This document shows, in pieces, positions 43,988-54,060 of a stretch of DNA of 64,000 nucleotides. The first letter of the stretch is position 1, and every line of letters starts with the position of its first letter. The DNA lies in contig NZ_JANJYH010000002.1 in assembly GCF_024609245.1 (NCBI RefSeq), positions 492,357-556,356 on the forward strand, written 5' to 3'. This DNA is from Haloarchaeobius sp. FL176. GTDB taxonomy: Archaea > Halobacteriota > Halobacteria > Halobacteriales > Natrialbaceae. The translations under genes were made by a program, and so were the position numbers. The notes below the pieces were generated by a model. The model searched no databases, was not told the origin of the DNA, and saw only the letters and a list, made by a program, of their open reading frames with translations.

Positions 43988-44710
43988 ATGGGACGCAGAA
44001 TCCAGGGTCAGCGCCGTGGCCGCGGTGGGTCGACGTTCCGTGCCCCCAGCCACCGATACAAAGCTGACCTCCAGCACAAACAGACCGAGGACTCGGACGT
44101 CGTCAGCGGCACCATCGTCGATATCGAGCACGACCCCGCCCGGTCCGCACCGGTCGTGGCGGTCGAGTTCGAGGACGGCGACCGACGCCTCGTGCTCGCG
44201 CCCGAGGGCGTCACCGTCGGCGACGAACTGCAGGTCGGTGTCTCCGCCGAGATCGCACCCGGCAACACGCTCCCGCTCGCCGAGATCCCCGAGGGGGTCC
44301 CGGTGTGCAACATCGAGCGCCAGCCCGGTGACGGCGGCAAGTTCGCCCGCGCGTCGGGCACCAGCGCCGACCTCATCACCCACGACCGGAAAGTGACGGT
44401 CGTCCAGCTGCCCAGCGGCGAGATGAAGCGCCTCGACCCGCAGTGCCGCGCCACCATCGGCGTGGTCGCTGGCGGTGGGCGCACGGAGAAGCCGTTCGTG
44501 AAGGCAGGCAACAAGTACCACAAGATGAAAGCGCGCGGCACCAAGTGGCCGAACGTCCGTGGCGTGGCGATGAACGCCGTCGACCACCCGTTCGGTGGCG
44601 GTGGCCGCCAGCACCCCGGCCGACCGAAGTCCGTCTCGCGGGACGCACCGCCGGGACGGAAGGTCGGTGACATCGCCTCCCGGAAGACCGGTCGAGGTAG
44701 CAAAAAATGA
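43988..44710 (+). CDS. rpl2: Large ribosomal subunit protein uL2 (L2P)
   Basis: 240 aa. Starts [20 protein letters not shown]. The functional loop [20 protein letters not shown] contains the invariant His of the peptidyl transferase region. Needed for subunit association. Overlaps uS19 by 4 bases. Confidence 0.98.
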   Translation: MGRRIQGQRRGRGGSTFRAPSHRYKADLQHKQTEDSDVVSGTIVDIEHDPARSAPVVAVEFEDGDRRLVLAPEGVTVGDELQVGVSAEIAPGNTLPLAEIPEGVPVCNIERQPGDGGKFARASGTSADLITHDRKVTVVQLPSGEMKRLDPQCRATIGVVAGGGRTEKPFVKAGNKYHKMKARGTKWPNVRGVAMNAVDHPFGGGGRQHPGRPKSVSRDAPPGRKVGDIASRKTGRGSKK

Positions 44711-45132
44711 GTTCCGAGTACCGAACCGGCCGTGAAGGTGAGGAGTTCACCTACCGCGGTCACACGCTCGACGAGTTGCAGGAGATGAGCATCGACGACG
44801 TCGCGGAACTGCTCCCCGCTCGCCAGCGGCGAAGTATCGAGCGCGGCCTCTCCGTGGAGAAGGAGAAACTCCTCGAGAAGGCCCGCGGTAAGACCGAAGA
44901 GGAGACGGCCAACGACCCGATCCGGACGCACCTGCGAGACGTGCCGGTGCTCCCGGAGTTCGTCGGCCTGACGTTCGCCGTCTACACCGGCCAGGAGTTC
45001 GAGCGCGTCCAGGTAGAGCCCGAGATGATCGGCCACTACCTCGGCGAGTTCCAGCTCACACGCTCGTCCGTCACGCACGGACAGGCCGGTATCGGCGCGA
45101 CCCGCTCCTCGAAGTTCGTGCCACTGAAGTGA
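44707..45132 (+). CDS. rps19: Small ribosomal subunit protein uS19 (S19P)
   Basis: 141 aa. Begins [40 protein letters not shown] and [20 protein letters not shown] are the archaeal/eukaryotic S15e-like signatures. Binds the head of the small subunit. The start overlaps the uL2 stop by 4 bases. Confidence 0.98.
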   Translation: MSSEYRTGREGEEFTYRGHTLDELQEMSIDDVAELLPARQRRSIERGLSVEKEKLLEKARGKTEEETANDPIRTHLRDVPVLPEFVGLTFAVYTGQEFERVQVEPEMIGHYLGEFQLTRSSVTHGQAGIGATRSSKFVPLK

Positions 45133-45142
45133 GGTGAACAGA

Positions 45143-45604
45143 ATGGGAATCAACTACAGCGTCGACGCGGACCCGGACACGACGGCCAAGGCCATGCTCC
45201 GGGAGCGTCACATGAGCCACAAGCACAGCAAGGCCGTCGCTCGCGCCATCAAAGGCAAGACCGTCGAGGAGGCCCGAGAGTATCTCGAGGCCGTCGTCGA
45301 GGGCGAGCGTTCGGTCCCGTTCAAGCAGCACAACAGCGGCGTCGGCCACCGCAGCGACATCGACGGCTGGGACGCGGGTCGCTACCCGGAGAAGGTCTCC
45401 AAGGCCTTCATCACCCTGCTCGGTAACGTCGTGAACAACGCGGACCAGCAGGGCTTCGACGGCGAGACGATGGAGATCGTCCACGTCGCCGCCCACAAGG
45501 TCGGCGAGTCGCCCGGCCGAAAGCCCCGCGCGATGGGGCGTGCCTCGGCGTGGAACACGCCGCAGGTCGACGTCGAACTCATCGTGGAGGAGGTCGAGAA
45601 CTAA
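45143..45604 (+). CDS. rpl22: Large ribosomal subunit protein uL22 (L22P)
   Basis: 153 aa from the ATG at 45143, which sits behind GAGGTGA (a Shine-Dalgarno-like stretch near 45130-45137); a GTG at 45134 is less likely. [20 protein letters not shown] starts the protein, and the tunnel loop is in [20 protein letters not shown]. The stop shares a base with the uS3 start. Confidence 0.97.
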   Translation: MGINYSVDADPDTTAKAMLRERHMSHKHSKAVARAIKGKTVEEAREYLEAVVEGERSVPFKQHNSGVGHRSDIDGWDAGRYPEKVSKAFITLLGNVVNNADQQGFDGETMEIVHVAAHKVGESPGRKPRAMGRASAWNTPQVDVELIVEEVEN

Positions 45605-46524
45605 TGGCAGACGAACACCAGTTCATCGAAGACGGACTGCAGAAGTCCCAGATTGACGAGTTCTTCGCAGAAGAGCTCGGTCGCGCGGGCTACGGCGGCA
45701 TGGAAGTCGCCAAGACCCCGATGGGCACACAGATCGTGCTCAAGGCCGAGAAGCCCGGGATGGTCATCGGCAAGGGCGGCGAGAACATCCGGAAGGTCAC
45801 CACCACGCTCGAGGAGCGCTTCGACCTGGACGACCCGCAGATCGACGTGCAGGAGGTCGACGAACCCGACCTCAACGCACGCATCGTCGCGGACCGTCTC
45901 GCGAACGCCCTCGAACGCGGCTGGTACTTCCGCAAGGCAGGCCACACCACCCTCGAGCGCATCATGGACGCCGGCGCACTCGGCGCCGAGATCGTCCTCT
46001 CGGGGAAGGTCACTGGTGCCCGCTCGCGCGTCGAGAAGTTCAACGACGGCTACATCAAGCACAACGGCGAGCCCGCCGAGACCATCGTCGACGAGGGTCA
46101 GGGCGTCGCCGTGATGAAGCTCGGTACCATCGGCGTGACGGTGAAGATCATCCCGCCGAAGGCCGAGCTGCCGGACGACTTCGAGATCTACGAGGACGCG
46201 GACGTCGAGGAGCTCGCACCGGAGGCCGTCGAGGCCAACGAGTCCGTCGAGGAGCTGCTCGAGGAGCCCGAGGAGGGCGAGCTCGAGGAGCTGCAGGCGG
46301 AGGCCGCCGAGGCCGACTCCGAGGACGAGGACAGCGAAGTCGAGGAGGAAGTCGTCGAGGAGGTCGTCGACGAGACGCCCGAGGAGTTCGACGACGAGGA
46401 AGTCGAGGTCCCCAGCGACGACGACGTCGCAGAGGAGCTCGACGAGCTCGACGAGGCTGTCGAGGAAGAGGCCGCCGCGATGGTCGAGGAGATGGACGCC
46501 GCGGACGACGAGGAGGAGGAGTAA
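45604..46524 (+). CDS. rps3: Small ribosomal subunit protein uS3 (S3P) with long acidic tail
   Basis: 306 aa. The KH domain shows [20 protein letters not shown] (about residues 53-72), and [20 protein letters not shown] follows. The C-terminal about 95 residues are almost entirely Glu and Asp with few other residues, a haloarchaeal extension absent in most other archaea. It lines the mRNA entry tunnel. The ATG overlaps the uL22 stop by one base. Confidence 0.97.
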   Translation: MADEHQFIEDGLQKSQIDEFFAEELGRAGYGGMEVAKTPMGTQIVLKAEKPGMVIGKGGENIRKVTTTLEERFDLDDPQIDVQEVDEPDLNARIVADRLANALERGWYFRKAGHTTLERIMDAGALGAEIVLSGKVTGARSRVEKFNDGYIKHNGEPAETIVDEGQGVAVMKLGTIGVTVKIIPPKAELPDDFEIYEDADVEELAPEAVEANESVEELLEEPEEGELEELQAEAAEADSEDEDSEVEEEVVEEVVDETPEEFDDEEVEVPSDDDVAEELDELDEAVEEEAAAMVEEMDAADDEEEE

Positions 46525-46527
46525 CCG

Positions 46528-46743
46528 ATGGCGATTCTCCGACCCAGCGAGATTCGAGACCTCACCGCGCGTGAGCGCGAGGAAGAGCTCGACGAACTCG
46601 AGACGGAACTGCTGAACGCGAAGGCCGTGCAGGCCGCCGGTGGTGCCCCGGAGAACCCGGGTCGCATCGGCGAGCTCCGCAAGACCATCGCGCGTATCAA
46701 GACGATTCAGCAGGAAGAAGGCGACTTCGAGGACGACGAATAA
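46528..46743 (+). CDS. rpl29: Large ribosomal subunit protein uL29 (L29P)
   Basis: 71 aa. [20 protein letters not shown] and [20 protein letters not shown] are the standard L29 two-helix signature. Located near the tunnel exit. Followed by rnp1 with a one-base overlap. Confidence 0.97.
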   Translation: MAILRPSEIRDLTAREREEELDELETELLNAKAVQAAGGAPENPGRIGELRKTIARIKTIQQEEGDFEDDE

Positions 46744-47120
46744 TGGCGCTGACACCCGAGACACTGCCCCGACACGAACTCAACGGCCACTGGGTGACCG
46801 TGGTCGACGCGGCGAACCCCGACCTCGTCGGGATAGCCGGGCGTGTGGTCGTCGAGACGACGAACACGCTCCACGTCGACCCGGCCCCGGCCGGTTCGGC
46901 CGAGGGAGACACTCGGGTGCGCCAGGTGCCAAAGCGCGGTACCACGTTCGAGTTTCGGCTCACAGATGAAACCGCCGACCCCGCGAAGGGGTCGGGGACC
47001 GCTTCCGAACCGGACCACCCTGCCGGCGAGGATGCGGCCTACGTTACGGTGGATGGAGCCAGACTGCTCTCACGACCCGCACTGCGCACCGAAACGACAG
47101 GTGATTCGAAATGGCGATAG
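46743..47120 (+). CDS. rnp1: Ribonuclease P protein component 1 (Rpp29/Pop4 family)
   Basis: 125 aa. [20 protein letters not shown] and [19 protein letters not shown] are the Sm-like barrel of archaeal Rpp29; [12 protein letters not shown] is the C-terminal strand. It supports the RNase P RNA in cutting the 5' leader of tRNAs. Its position between uL29 and uS17 is shared by most archaea. The last 10 bases overlap uS17, one of the longer overlaps in the cluster. Confidence 0.95.
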   Translation: MALTPETLPRHELNGHWVTVVDAANPDLVGIAGRVVVETTNTLHVDPAPAGSAEGDTRVRQVPKRGTTFEFRLTDETADPAKGSGTASEPDHPAGEDAAYVTVDGARLLSRPALRTETTGDSKWR

Positions 47121-47461
47121 GACTTGACGTAACCAAACCTCCGGAACCTGAAGACCCGGAGACATACGACTACGAGAAGTGTCCGTTCTACGGTGACCTC
47201 TCCGTTCGAGGGCAGACCCTCGAAGGCGAGGTCGTCTCGACGGACATGGCAAAGACCGTGGTCGTCGAGCGGGAGTACGACGTTCACGTACCGAAATACG
47301 ACCGGTACATGAAGCGTCGATCGCGCGTTCCGGCACACGTGCCGGGCGTGCTCGAGCCCGAAGTCGGCGATACGGTCCGAATAGCAGAGTGCCGACCACT
47401 GTCGAAGACGAAATCGCACGTGGTCGTCGAAATAACCGATTCCGAAGGAGGTGACGCCTGA
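47111..47461 (+). CDS. rps17: Small ribosomal subunit protein uS17 (S17P)
   Basis: 116 aa. The N-terminal [20 protein letters not shown] is a haloarchaeal addition; [20 protein letters not shown] and [20 protein letters not shown] are the OB-fold signature. Binds 16S rRNA early in assembly. A strong Shine-Dalgarno-like site near its end serves uL14. Confidence 0.97.
   Translation: MAIGLDVTKPPEPEDPETYDYEKCPFYGDLSVRGQTLEGEVVSTDMAKTVVVEREYDVHVPKYDRYMKRRSRVPAHVPGVLEPEVGDTVRIAECRPLSKTKSHVVVEITDSEGGDA
47447..47454 (+). promoter_or_regulatory. Strong Shine-Dalgarno site for uL14
   Basis: GGAGGTGA, complementary to the 3' end of archaeal 16S rRNA, ends 6 bases before the ATG at 47461. It is one of the clearest such sites in the cluster and confirms that uL14 start. 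Similar GGAGGTG sites occur before uL22 and eL32. Confidence 0.6.
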
Positions 47462-47859
47462 TGGAGGCCCTGAAAGCCGACGTCACGCAGGGCCTCGAGA
47501 AAGGGTCGCTGATTCACTGTTCTGACAACAGCGGTGCCCGGCAGCTGAAGATCATCTCGGTCTCCGGCTACCACGGTACCAAGAATCGGCACCCCAAGGC
47601 TGGCATCGGCGACAAGGTGACCGTCTCGGTGACCAAGGGGACGCCCGAAGAGCGTCGCCAGGTCAAGGAGGCAGTCATCATCCGCCAGCGCAAGCCCATC
47701 CGCCGTCCCGACGGCACGCGCGTGAAGTTCGAAGACAACGCGGCCGTCCTCGTCAACGAGAACGAGGAACCGCAGGGCTCGGAGATCAAGGGCCCCATCG
47801 CGCGTGAGGTCGCAGAGCGCTTCGGAAGCGTCGCATCCACGGCTACGATGATAGTATGA
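47461..47859 (+). CDS. rpl14: Large ribosomal subunit protein uL14 (L14P)
   Basis: 132 aa. [20 protein letters not shown] and the family repeat [20 protein letters not shown] are present. Contacts the small subunit and EF-2 region. Start fixed by the Shine-Dalgarno site; overlaps uS17 by one base and uL24 by 4 bases. Confidence 0.98.
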   Translation: MEALKADVTQGLEKGSLIHCSDNSGARQLKIISVSGYHGTKNRHPKAGIGDKVTVSVTKGTPEERRQVKEAVIIRQRKPIRRPDGTRVKFEDNAAVLVNENEEPQGSEIKGPIAREVAERFGSVASTATMIV

Positions 47860-48212
47860 CACGACAACCACGCAAACAGCGCAACCAGACCGAGCACGCG
47901 CCCCTGCACCAGAAGGGCAAGCAGCTCAACGCGACGCTGTCGGAGGACCTCCGCGAGGAGTACGACCGGCGTCGTGCCCGCATCAACGCGGGCGACACGG
48001 TCGAGGTCATGCGCGGCGACTTCGCGGGCGAAGAGGGCGAGGTCCTCGACGTCGACGTGAAGGCCGGCACGATCTCCGTGGAGGAGGTCACGCTCGAGAC
48101 CGCCGACGGCGAGGAAGTGCCGCGGCGGCTGGAGCCGTCGAACGTCCGTCTCACGGAGCTGGACCTCGAGGACGAGGTGCGGGTCGCGCGGCTGGAAGGT
48201 GATGACGAATGA
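47856..48212 (+). CDS. rpl24: Large ribosomal subunit protein uL24 (L24P)
   Basis: 118 aa. [20 protein letters not shown] leads into the KOW motif [21 protein letters not shown] key assembly protein near the tunnel exit. Overlaps uL14 and eS4 by 4 bases each. Confidence 0.97.
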   Translation: MTRQPRKQRNQTEHAPLHQKGKQLNATLSEDLREEYDRRRARINAGDTVEVMRGDFAGEEGEVLDVDVKAGTISVEEVTLETADGEEVPRRLEPSNVRLTELDLEDEVRVARLEGDDE

Positions 48213-48910
48213 CCAAGCACCAGAAGCGACTCTCCGTTCCGAACTCCTGGCCGGTCGAGCGAAAGACGAACACGTTCACGGTGAAGGCCGACTCCGGCCC
48301 GCACGGCGAGGCCGGCGTTCCGCTGGTCATCCTCATGCGGGACGTGCTCGGCTACGTCGACTCGAAGAAGGAGGCCCGCTACGCGCTCAACCAGGACACC
48401 GTCCTGATCAACGGCGTCGCGGTCTCCGACGAACAGCGCCCCATCGGCATGTTCGACATCGTCGCGTTCACCGAGCGTGGCGAGTACTACCGCGTCTTCC
48501 CCGACGAGGGTGGTCGGCTCTCGCTGACCCCCATCGACGAGGCCGACGCGGGCTCGAAGCTGGGCAAGATCGTCGGCAAGCGCCAGGTCAGTGGCGGCGA
48601 GACGCAGCTCACGCTGCACGACGGTCAGACCCTCCAGCTCGAGGACGCCGCCGACTACGGCGGGAACGACTCGCTCGTCGTCTCCAACGAGGGGACCGAG
48701 ATCGTCGCCCACTTCCCGTACGAGGAGGGCGCGCTCGTCACGGCCGTCGCCGGCAGCCACGCCGGCGAGGTCGGCGAGGTCGAGGACATCGACGTCACGC
48801 CCGGCTCGGGCTCGAACACGGTCACCGTCACGCAGGACGACGGCCAGTTCGAGACCGTCGAGGAGTACGTCGTCGTCATCGACGAGAACTTCGTCGGGGG
48901 TGACGACTGA
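48209..48910 (+). CDS. rps4e: Small ribosomal subunit protein eS4
   Basis: 233 aa. [20 protein letters not shown] is the typical beginning; the S4-like RNA-binding region is [23 protein letters not shown] ([20 protein letters not shown]), and the C-terminal KOW region reads [20 protein letters not shown]. Archaeal/eukaryotic-specific. Shares one base with uL5. Confidence 0.97.
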   Translation: MTKHQKRLSVPNSWPVERKTNTFTVKADSGPHGEAGVPLVILMRDVLGYVDSKKEARYALNQDTVLINGVAVSDEQRPIGMFDIVAFTERGEYYRVFPDEGGRLSLTPIDEADAGSKLGKIVGKRQVSGGETQLTLHDGQTLQLEDAADYGGNDSLVVSNEGTEIVAHFPYEEGALVTAVAGSHAGEVGEVEDIDVTPGSGSNTVTVTQDDGQFETVEEYVVVIDENFVGGDD

Positions 48911-49428
48911 TGTCGGAAGCCGAGTTCCACGAGATGCGTGAGCCCACCATCGAGAAGGTCGTCGTCCACATGGGCGTCGGCGAGGGTGGCCGCGAGCTCG
49001 CGAACGCGGAGGACATCATCGAGGCGGTCACGAGTCAGGAGTCCGTCCGGACCAAGGCCAATTCGACGATGCCGGACTTCGGCATCCGTCAGGGCGACCC
49101 TATCGGCACGAAGGTCACACTTCGCGGCGAGGACGCCCACGAGTTCCTCGAGACGGCACTGGCGCTCGCAGACGTTGCCGAGAGCCAGTTCGACGAGACC
49201 GGCAACTTCAGCTTCGGCATCGAGGAGCACACGGACTTCCCGTCCCAGGAGTACGACCCGAACGTCGGGATCTTCGGGCTGGACGTCACGGTCAACCTCG
49301 TCCGGCCGGGCTACCGCGTCACGAAGCGCGACAAGCGGTCCCAGCAGATCCCGTCGAAACACCGCCTCGACGCGGAGGACGCAGTGACCTTCGTCGAGGC
49401 CAACTTCGACGTCGAGGTGACACGATGA
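48910..49428 (+). CDS. rpl5: Large ribosomal subunit protein uL5 (L5P)
   Basis: 172 aa. [40 protein letters not shown] and the [20 protein letters not shown] stretch are the family marks. Binds 5S rRNA and contacts the P-site tRNA elbow. Overlaps uS14 by 4 bases. Confidence 0.97.
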   Translation: MSEAEFHEMREPTIEKVVVHMGVGEGGRELANAEDIIEAVTSQESVRTKANSTMPDFGIRQGDPIGTKVTLRGEDAHEFLETALALADVAESQFDETGNFSFGIEEHTDFPSQEYDPNVGIFGLDVTVNLVRPGYRVTKRDKRSQQIPSKHRLDAEDAVTFVEANFDVEVTR

Positions 49429-49601
49429 GCGAAAGCGAAGAACTAGACACCGGCGAGCACGCCGCAAAGCGAACCGGTCAGATGGAGGAGTGCCAGCGCT
49501 GTGGCCGCAAGCAGGGCCTCGTAGGCAAGTACGATATCTGGCTGTGTCGGCAGTGCTTCCGAGAGATTGCCCGCGACATGGGCTTCAAGAAGTACCGATA
49601 A
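49425..49601 (+). CDS. rps14: Small ribosomal subunit protein uS14 (S14P), zinc-binding
   Basis: 58 aa, small enough to be missed by simple length cut-offs. Translates as [20 protein letters not shown], then [17 protein letters not shown] and [21 protein letters not shown]. The CxxC...CxxC set binds one zinc, as in the zinc form of S14. The ATG overlaps the uL5 stop by 4 bases, and uS8 begins 2 bases after the TAA. Confidence 0.97.
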   Translation: MSESEELDTGEHAAKRTGQMEECQRCGRKQGLVGKYDIWLCRQCFREIARDMGFKKYR

Positions 49602-49603
49602 CA

Positions 49604-49996
49604 ATGACAGGTAACGACCCATTCAGCAACGCGCTCTCCGGCATCGACAACGCCGAGGGCGTCGGGCATCTCACGCACACGGTATCGCCCGCCTCGAACG
49701 AGATCGGGAGCGTGCTCGAGGTCTTCTACGACCGCGGGTACATCGACGGCTTCGAGTTCGTCGACGACGGCAAGTCCGGTCACTTCGAGGTCGAACTGAA
49801 AGGTGCGATTAACGAATGCGGCCCCGTCAAACCGCGCTACTCCGTCGCGTCCGACGAGTTCGAGACGTGGGAGAAGCGGTTCCTGCCGGCACGCGACTAC
49901 GGTGCGCTCATCGTGACGACCAGCCAGGGCGTCATGAGCCACTACGAGGCGCGCGAGCAGGGAGTCGGTGGCCAGGTTATCGCATACGTGTACTAA
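49604..49996 (+). CDS. rps8: Small ribosomal subunit protein uS8 (S8P)
   Basis: 130 aa from the ATG at 49604. [20 protein letters not shown] at the start and [20 protein letters not shown] near the C-terminus are the family signatures. Primary 16S rRNA-binding protein. uL6 begins 4 bases after its end. Confidence 0.97.
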   Translation: MTGNDPFSNALSGIDNAEGVGHLTHTVSPASNEIGSVLEVFYDRGYIDGFEFVDDGKSGHFEVELKGAINECGPVKPRYSVASDEFETWEKRFLPARDYGALIVTTSQGVMSHYEAREQGVGGQVIAYVY

Positions 49997-50000
49997 GACA

Positions 50001-50534
50001 ATGCGAGTAGAACTGGACATTCCGGACGACGTAACAGCCGAGATGGACCATCTCGACCTCACGGTCGAGGGTCCGAACGGGTCGGTCACACGCCGACTCT
50101 GGTTCCCCGACATCACCGTGAGCGTCGAGGGCGACCAGGTCGTCGTCGAGTCCGACGCATCCGACGCGAAGACGAACGCAACCGTCGGCACCTTCGAGAG
50201 TCACATCACCAACATGTTCCACGGTGTGACCGACGGATGGGAGTACGAGATGGAGGTCTTCTACTCTCACTTCCCGATGAAGGTGCAGGCCGACGGCGGC
50301 GAAGTCGTCATCGAGAACTTCCTCGGCGAGAAGGCACCGCGACGAACGAACATCCACGGCGACACCGACGTGCAGGTCGACGGCGAGGAGCTGACCCTCT
50401 CCGGCGCTGACAAGGAAGCCGTCGGACAGACCGCCGCCGACATCGAGCAGTTGACCCGCGTCAGCGGGAAGGACACTCGCGTGTTCCAGGACGGCGTCTA
50501 CATCACGAAAAAGCCCGCCAAGGGAGGTGCCTAA
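50001..50534 (+). CDS. rpl6: Large ribosomal subunit protein uL6 (L6P)
   Basis: 177 aa from the ATG at 50001. Starts MRVELDIPDDVTAEMDHLDL; VEGPNGSVTRRLWFPDITVS and NFLGEKAPRRTNIHGDTDVQ follow the L6 pattern of two similar domains. Near the sarcin-ricin loop and elongation-factor site. Confidence 0.97.
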   Translation: MRVELDIPDDVTAEMDHLDLTVEGPNGSVTRRLWFPDITVSVEGDQVVVESDASDAKTNATVGTFESHITNMFHGVTDGWEYEMEVFYSHFPMKVQADGGEVVIENFLGEKAPRRTNIHGDTDVQVDGEELTLSGADKEAVGQTAADIEQLTRVSGKDTRVFQDGVYITKKPAKGGA

Positions 50535-50537
50535 CGC

Positions 50538-51245
50538 ATGGCAGACGACCCACAGGAACTCGAAGACATCAGCGGTGTCGGCGAGTCCAAGGCCGAGGCG
50601 CTCCGCGCCGCCGGCTACGAGACCGTCGAAGACGTGAAGGCCGCGTCGCAGTCCGATCTCTCGGACGTCGAGGGTATCGGGAACGCGCTCGCCGCCCGTA
50701 TCAAGGCCGACGTCGGTGACCTCGAAGTCAGCGAGGACACCGAGGCCGAGATCGAGGGCGACGAGGAAGACGAGGGCGAGGCCGAGGAGGAGGTAGAGAC
50801 CGAACTCCAGCCCCGCGGCCTCGCCGACAAGACGCCTGAGCTCTCCGACGAGCACCAGCGGCTGCTCGACCAGCGACGAAAGGTCGGCAAGCCCGCGTTC
50901 AGGCGGCAGGACTACCACAAGAAGAAGCGTACGCCCGAGGCGTGGCGGCGCCCCACCGGCGGCCTCTCGAAGCAGCGACGTGCTGTCAAGGGCAAGGGCC
51001 CGAAGGTCGAGGCCGGCTTCCGGACCCCGAAGGCGGTGCGCGGCAAGCACCCCTCGGGCTTCGAGGAGGTCTACGTGCACAACGTGGACGACCTCGAGGG
51101 TGTCGACGGTGACACGGAAGCGGTCCGCATCGCCTCCAAGGTCGGCGGTCGCAAGCGCGAGCGCATCGAGGAGCGTGCGGAGGAGAACGGCATTCGCGTG
51201 CTGAACCCGACCTACGTCGAAGTCGAGGTGGATTCGGATGACTGA
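50538..51245 (+). CDS. rpl32e: Large ribosomal subunit protein eL32 with N-terminal helix-hairpin-helix extension
   Basis: 235 aa, about 100 longer than eL32 of other archaea. Residues about 8-58 carry two helix-hairpin-helix motifs ([20 protein letters not shown] and [12 protein letters not shown]), then an acidic linker ([15 protein letters not shown]). The true eL32 domain begins near residue 100 ([20 protein letters not shown]). The HhH part is a known haloarchaeal feature of unsettled purpose. A GGAGGTG site precedes the ATG; the end overlaps eL19 by 8 bases. Confidence 0.95.
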   Translation: MADDPQELEDISGVGESKAEALRAAGYETVEDVKAASQSDLSDVEGIGNALAARIKADVGDLEVSEDTEAEIEGDEEDEGEAEEEVETELQPRGLADKTPELSDEHQRLLDQRRKVGKPAFRRQDYHKKKRTPEAWRRPTGGLSKQRRAVKGKGPKVEAGFRTPKAVRGKHPSGFEEVYVHNVDDLEGVDGDTEAVRIASKVGGRKRERIEERAEENGIRVLNPTYVEVEVDSDD

Positions 51246-51687
51246 TCTGTCCGCCCAGAAGCGACTGGCCGCGGACGTCCTCGACGTCGGGCAGAACCGC
51301 GTCTGGTTCGATCCGGACGAGCAGTCCGACATCTCGGAGGCGATCACCCGAGAGGACATCCGCGAGCTGGTCGACGACGGTACGATCCGAGCGGAAGAGA
51401 AGCGCGGTAACTCCAAGGGTCGCTCCCGCGAGCGGAAGGCCAAGCGCGCCTACGGGCACCAGAAGGGGCCCGGCAAGCGCCGCGGCAAGAAGGGCGGGCG
51501 CTCCGACCCGAAGAAGGAGTGGCAGAACCGCATCAGAGCGCAGCGAAAGAAGCTCCACGAACTCCGTGCTGAGGGCGAGATCGATCGCACCCAGTACCGC
51601 GAGCTCTACAACAAGGCCCGCGGTGGCGAGTTCCGGAGCGTCCAGTACCTGCTGAACTACATCGAAAACAACTACGGTGACCAATAA
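51238..51687 (+). CDS. rpl19e: Large ribosomal subunit protein eL19
   Basis: 149 aa. [20 protein letters not shown] and [20 protein letters not shown] are the usual start. A very basic middle ([20 protein letters not shown] then [10 protein letters not shown]) crosses the subunit and forms bridges. The first 8 bases overlap eL32 and the last base is shared with uL18. Confidence 0.97.
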   Translation: MTDLSAQKRLAADVLDVGQNRVWFDPDEQSDISEAITREDIRELVDDGTIRAEEKRGNSKGRSRERKAKRAYGHQKGPGKRRGKKGGRSDPKKEWQNRIRAQRKKLHELRAEGEIDRTQYRELYNKARGGEFRSVQYLLNYIENNYGDQ

Positions 51688-52238
51688 TGGCGACAGGACC
51701 ACGATATAAGGTTCCGATGCGTCGTCGCCGCGAGGTCCGGACGGACTACCATCAGAGGTTGCGCCTGCTGAAATCCGGCAAGCCACGGCTCGTCGCTCGA
51801 AAGAGCAACAAGCACGCCACGGCGCAGCTGATAGTCCCCGGTACCCAGGGCGACGAGACACTCGCGAGTGCGACCTCTGAGGACCTGGCGGACTTCGGCT
51901 GGGAGGCGCCCACGGGCAACCTGCCCGCGGCGTACCTGACCGGACTCCTCGCAGGCAAGCGCGCACTCGACGCAGGCGTCGAGGAAGCGGTACTCGACAT
52001 CGGCCTCAACACGGCGACACCCGGTTCGAAGGTGTTCGCGGTACAGGAGGGCGCAATCGACGCCGGCCTCGACATCCCGCACAACGACGACGTACTGGCC
52101 GAGTGGCCACGGAACCGCGGCGAGCACATCGCCGAGTACGCTGAGCAACTCGACGAGCCGCTCTACAGCGGTGACTTCGACGCAACAGACCTTCCCGAGC
52201 ACTTCGACGAAGTGCGCGAGACCCTGATGGAGCGATAA
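51687..52238 (+). CDS. rpl18: Large ribosomal subunit protein uL18 (L18P)
   Basis: 183 aa. [20 protein letters not shown] at the start and [20 protein letters not shown] carry the 5S rRNA-binding fold; the C-terminus [13 protein letters not shown] is archaeal/eukaryotic in type. uS5 follows by one base. Confidence 0.97.
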   Translation: MATGPRYKVPMRRRREVRTDYHQRLRLLKSGKPRLVARKSNKHATAQLIVPGTQGDETLASATSEDLADFGWEAPTGNLPAAYLTGLLAGKRALDAGVEEAVLDIGLNTATPGSKVFAVQEGAIDAGLDIPHNDDVLAEWPRNRGEHIAEYAEQLDEPLYSGDFDATDLPEHFDEVRETLMER

Positions 52239-52239
52239 C

Positions 52240-52884
52240 ATGAGCGGCAACAACTACAACGACGGATGGGAACCCGTCACACGGCTCGGTAAGAAGGTAC
52301 AGGAGGGCGAAATCGACACGATGGAAGCCGCCCTCAACTCCGGTCTCCCGCTGAAGGAGCCGGAGGTAACTGACCAGCTCCTGCCGGGGCTGGAGGACGA
52401 GGTGCTGGACATCAACATGGTCCAGCGGATGACCGACTCCGGTCGACGGGTGAAGTTCCGCTGCGTCGTCGCCATCGGTAACCGCGACGGCTACGTCGGC
52501 TACGCCGAGGGGCGTGACGACCAGGTCGGGGCCGCCATCCAGAAGGCGATCGGCATCGCCAAGCTGAACATCATCGACGTGCCCCGTGGCTCGGGCTCCT
52601 GGGAGGACCGGAGCACGAAGCCGCACTCGCTGACCCACCGCACGTCGGGCAAGGCTGGCTCGGTCAAGGTCGAACTCATCCCCGCCCCGCTCGGGCTGGG
52701 GCTCGCGGCATCCGACACCGTCCGCAAGGTGCTGGAGCTCGCGGGCATCGAGGACGCCTGGACCAAGAGCTACGGCAACACGCGCACCACGGTCAACTTC
52801 GCGAAGGCGACGTTCAACGCACTGGAGAACGCCTCGCAGTCCCGTCGCGCGCGTCTCCAGTCCGCAGAGGAGGTGGCCGAGTGA
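52240..52884 (+). CDS. rps5: Small ribosomal subunit protein uS5 (S5P)
   Basis: 214 aa. [20 protein letters not shown] begins the protein. [20 protein letters not shown] and [20 protein letters not shown] are the conserved double-stranded-RNA-binding and decoding-site parts. Important for fidelity. Shares one base with uL30. Confidence 0.97.
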   Translation: MSGNNYNDGWEPVTRLGKKVQEGEIDTMEAALNSGLPLKEPEVTDQLLPGLEDEVLDINMVQRMTDSGRRVKFRCVVAIGNRDGYVGYAEGRDDQVGAAIQKAIGIAKLNIIDVPRGSGSWEDRSTKPHSLTHRTSGKAGSVKVELIPAPLGLGLAASDTVRKVLELAGIEDAWTKSYGNTRTTVNFAKATFNALENASQSRRARLQSAEEVAE

Positions 52885-53348
52885 TGCAGGCAGTCGTCCA
52901 GCTCCGCGGCGAGGTCGACCGCTCCGGCGACATCGACGACACGCTGACGATGCTCAACATCGAGCGCGTCAACCACGCGACGCTCGTGCCGGAGACCGAC
53001 AGCTACCGCGGCATGCTCACGAAGGTCAACGACTACGTCGCGATGGGCGAGCCCAGCCAGGACGTACTGGCGGCCGTGCTCGCCACGCGTGGCGAGGTCG
53101 AGGCCACCGGCGAGGCACTCACGGACGAGTGGGTCGCCGAGGAGACCGACTACGGCAGCATCGACGAGCTCGCCGAGGCACTGCTGGCCGAGGAGACGAC
53201 CCTCGCGGACGAGGGTCTCTCGCCGGTCCTGCGCCTGCACCCCCCGCGCAAGGGGCACGAGGGCATCAAGCACCCGACGAAGGAGGGTGGCGAACTCGGT
53301 AAGCACACGACCGAGGAGATCGACAAGCTCCTCGAGGCAATGCGATAA
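52884..53348 (+). CDS. rpl30: Large ribosomal subunit protein uL30 (L30P)
   Basis: 154 aa from the ATG at 52884 (TGATG junction with uS5); a GTG three bases up is not needed. [20 protein letters not shown] and TLTMLNIERVNHATLVPETD form the L30 domain; the long C-terminus (LRLHPPRKGHEGIKHPTKEG) is archaeal. Confidence 0.96.
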   Translation: MQAVVQLRGEVDRSGDIDDTLTMLNIERVNHATLVPETDSYRGMLTKVNDYVAMGEPSQDVLAAVLATRGEVEATGEALTDEWVAEETDYGSIDELAEALLAEETTLADEGLSPVLRLHPPRKGHEGIKHPTKEGGELGKHTTEEIDKLLEAMR

Positions 53349-53350
53349 CA

Positions 53351-53836
53351 ATGACGAGCAAGAAACGACGCCAGCGCGGCTCGCGCACGCACAGCGGCGG
53401 CAGCCACAAGAACCGTCGTGGCGCCGGCCACCGTGGCGGCCGCGGCCGTGCTGGCCGCGACAAGCACGAGTTCCACAACTACGAACCGCTCGGCAAGCAC
53501 GGGTTCAAGCGCCCGCAGGACGTCCGCGACGACGTCGTCGAGATCAACGTCCAGAAGCTCGACGAGGATGCGGTCCTCTACGCGGCAGAGGACCTCGCCG
53601 AGCAGGACGGTGACACGTACGTCATCGACGCCCGCGACGTGGTCGACGATGGCTACGACGCCGACGTCGTGAAGGTGCTGGGCGGCGGCCAGGTCCGCAA
53701 CGAGCTGGCCGTCACCGCCGACGCCTTCAGCGCGAGCGCCCGCGGCCTCATCGAGGAGGCCGGTGGCGAAGCCGTCCTCTCCGAGCGCGCCGAGGAAGAG
53801 GACGACGCCGACGACGCCGACGCGGCCGAGGAGTAG
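53351..53836 (+). CDS. rpl15: Large ribosomal subunit protein uL15 (L15P)
   Basis: 161 aa. SKKRRQRGSRTHSGGSHKNR and the Gly-rich HRGGRGRAGRDKHEFHNYEP match uL15, ending in an acidic tail (EDDADDADAAEE). Last ribosomal gene of the cluster; a T/C-rich stretch just after the stop (53850-53867) may be where many transcripts end. Confidence 0.97.
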   Translation: MTSKKRRQRGSRTHSGGSHKNRRGAGHRGGRGRAGRDKHEFHNYEPLGKHGFKRPQDVRDDVVEINVQKLDEDAVLYAAEDLAEQDGDTYVIDARDVVDDGYDADVVKVLGGGQVRNELAVTADAFSASARGLIEEAGGEAVLSERAEEEDDADDADAAEE

Positions 53837-54060
53837 TCCGTCGACGCCGCCCGACGCCTTTCTCTCGCGTACTCGGCCGGCGAGTGACATCGCCGCCGAT
53901 GTACCGACCGACGACGAGTGGTTTCGTTCTTGGAGCGTGTTGCGGCCATGGTTTGCGAGCATCGTCTGTTCTCGCGGCCGGTATCGCCAAGCCAACTCCA
54001 GTCACATCGGCGCCTGCAAAGCGAAGTACATACAAGCATCCACCCGGTTTGTCCCGGTAT
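53837..54060 (+). other. 224-bp spacer between uL15 and secY, probably carrying a secY promoter
   Basis: No gene recognised. In a cluster where neighbours overlap, a gap this size suggests separate control of secY. The AT-richer stretch AAGTACATACAAG (about 54025-54037) is the best TATA candidate, 24-36 bases before the ATG. Tentative. Confidence 0.4.

Noticed and set aside
45601..46764. Minus-strand open frame across uS3 and uL29, very Leu/Val-rich
   Set aside because: It is the shadow of the Glu/Asp-rich uS3 tail; the apparent hydrophobic stretches come from reversed acidic codons.
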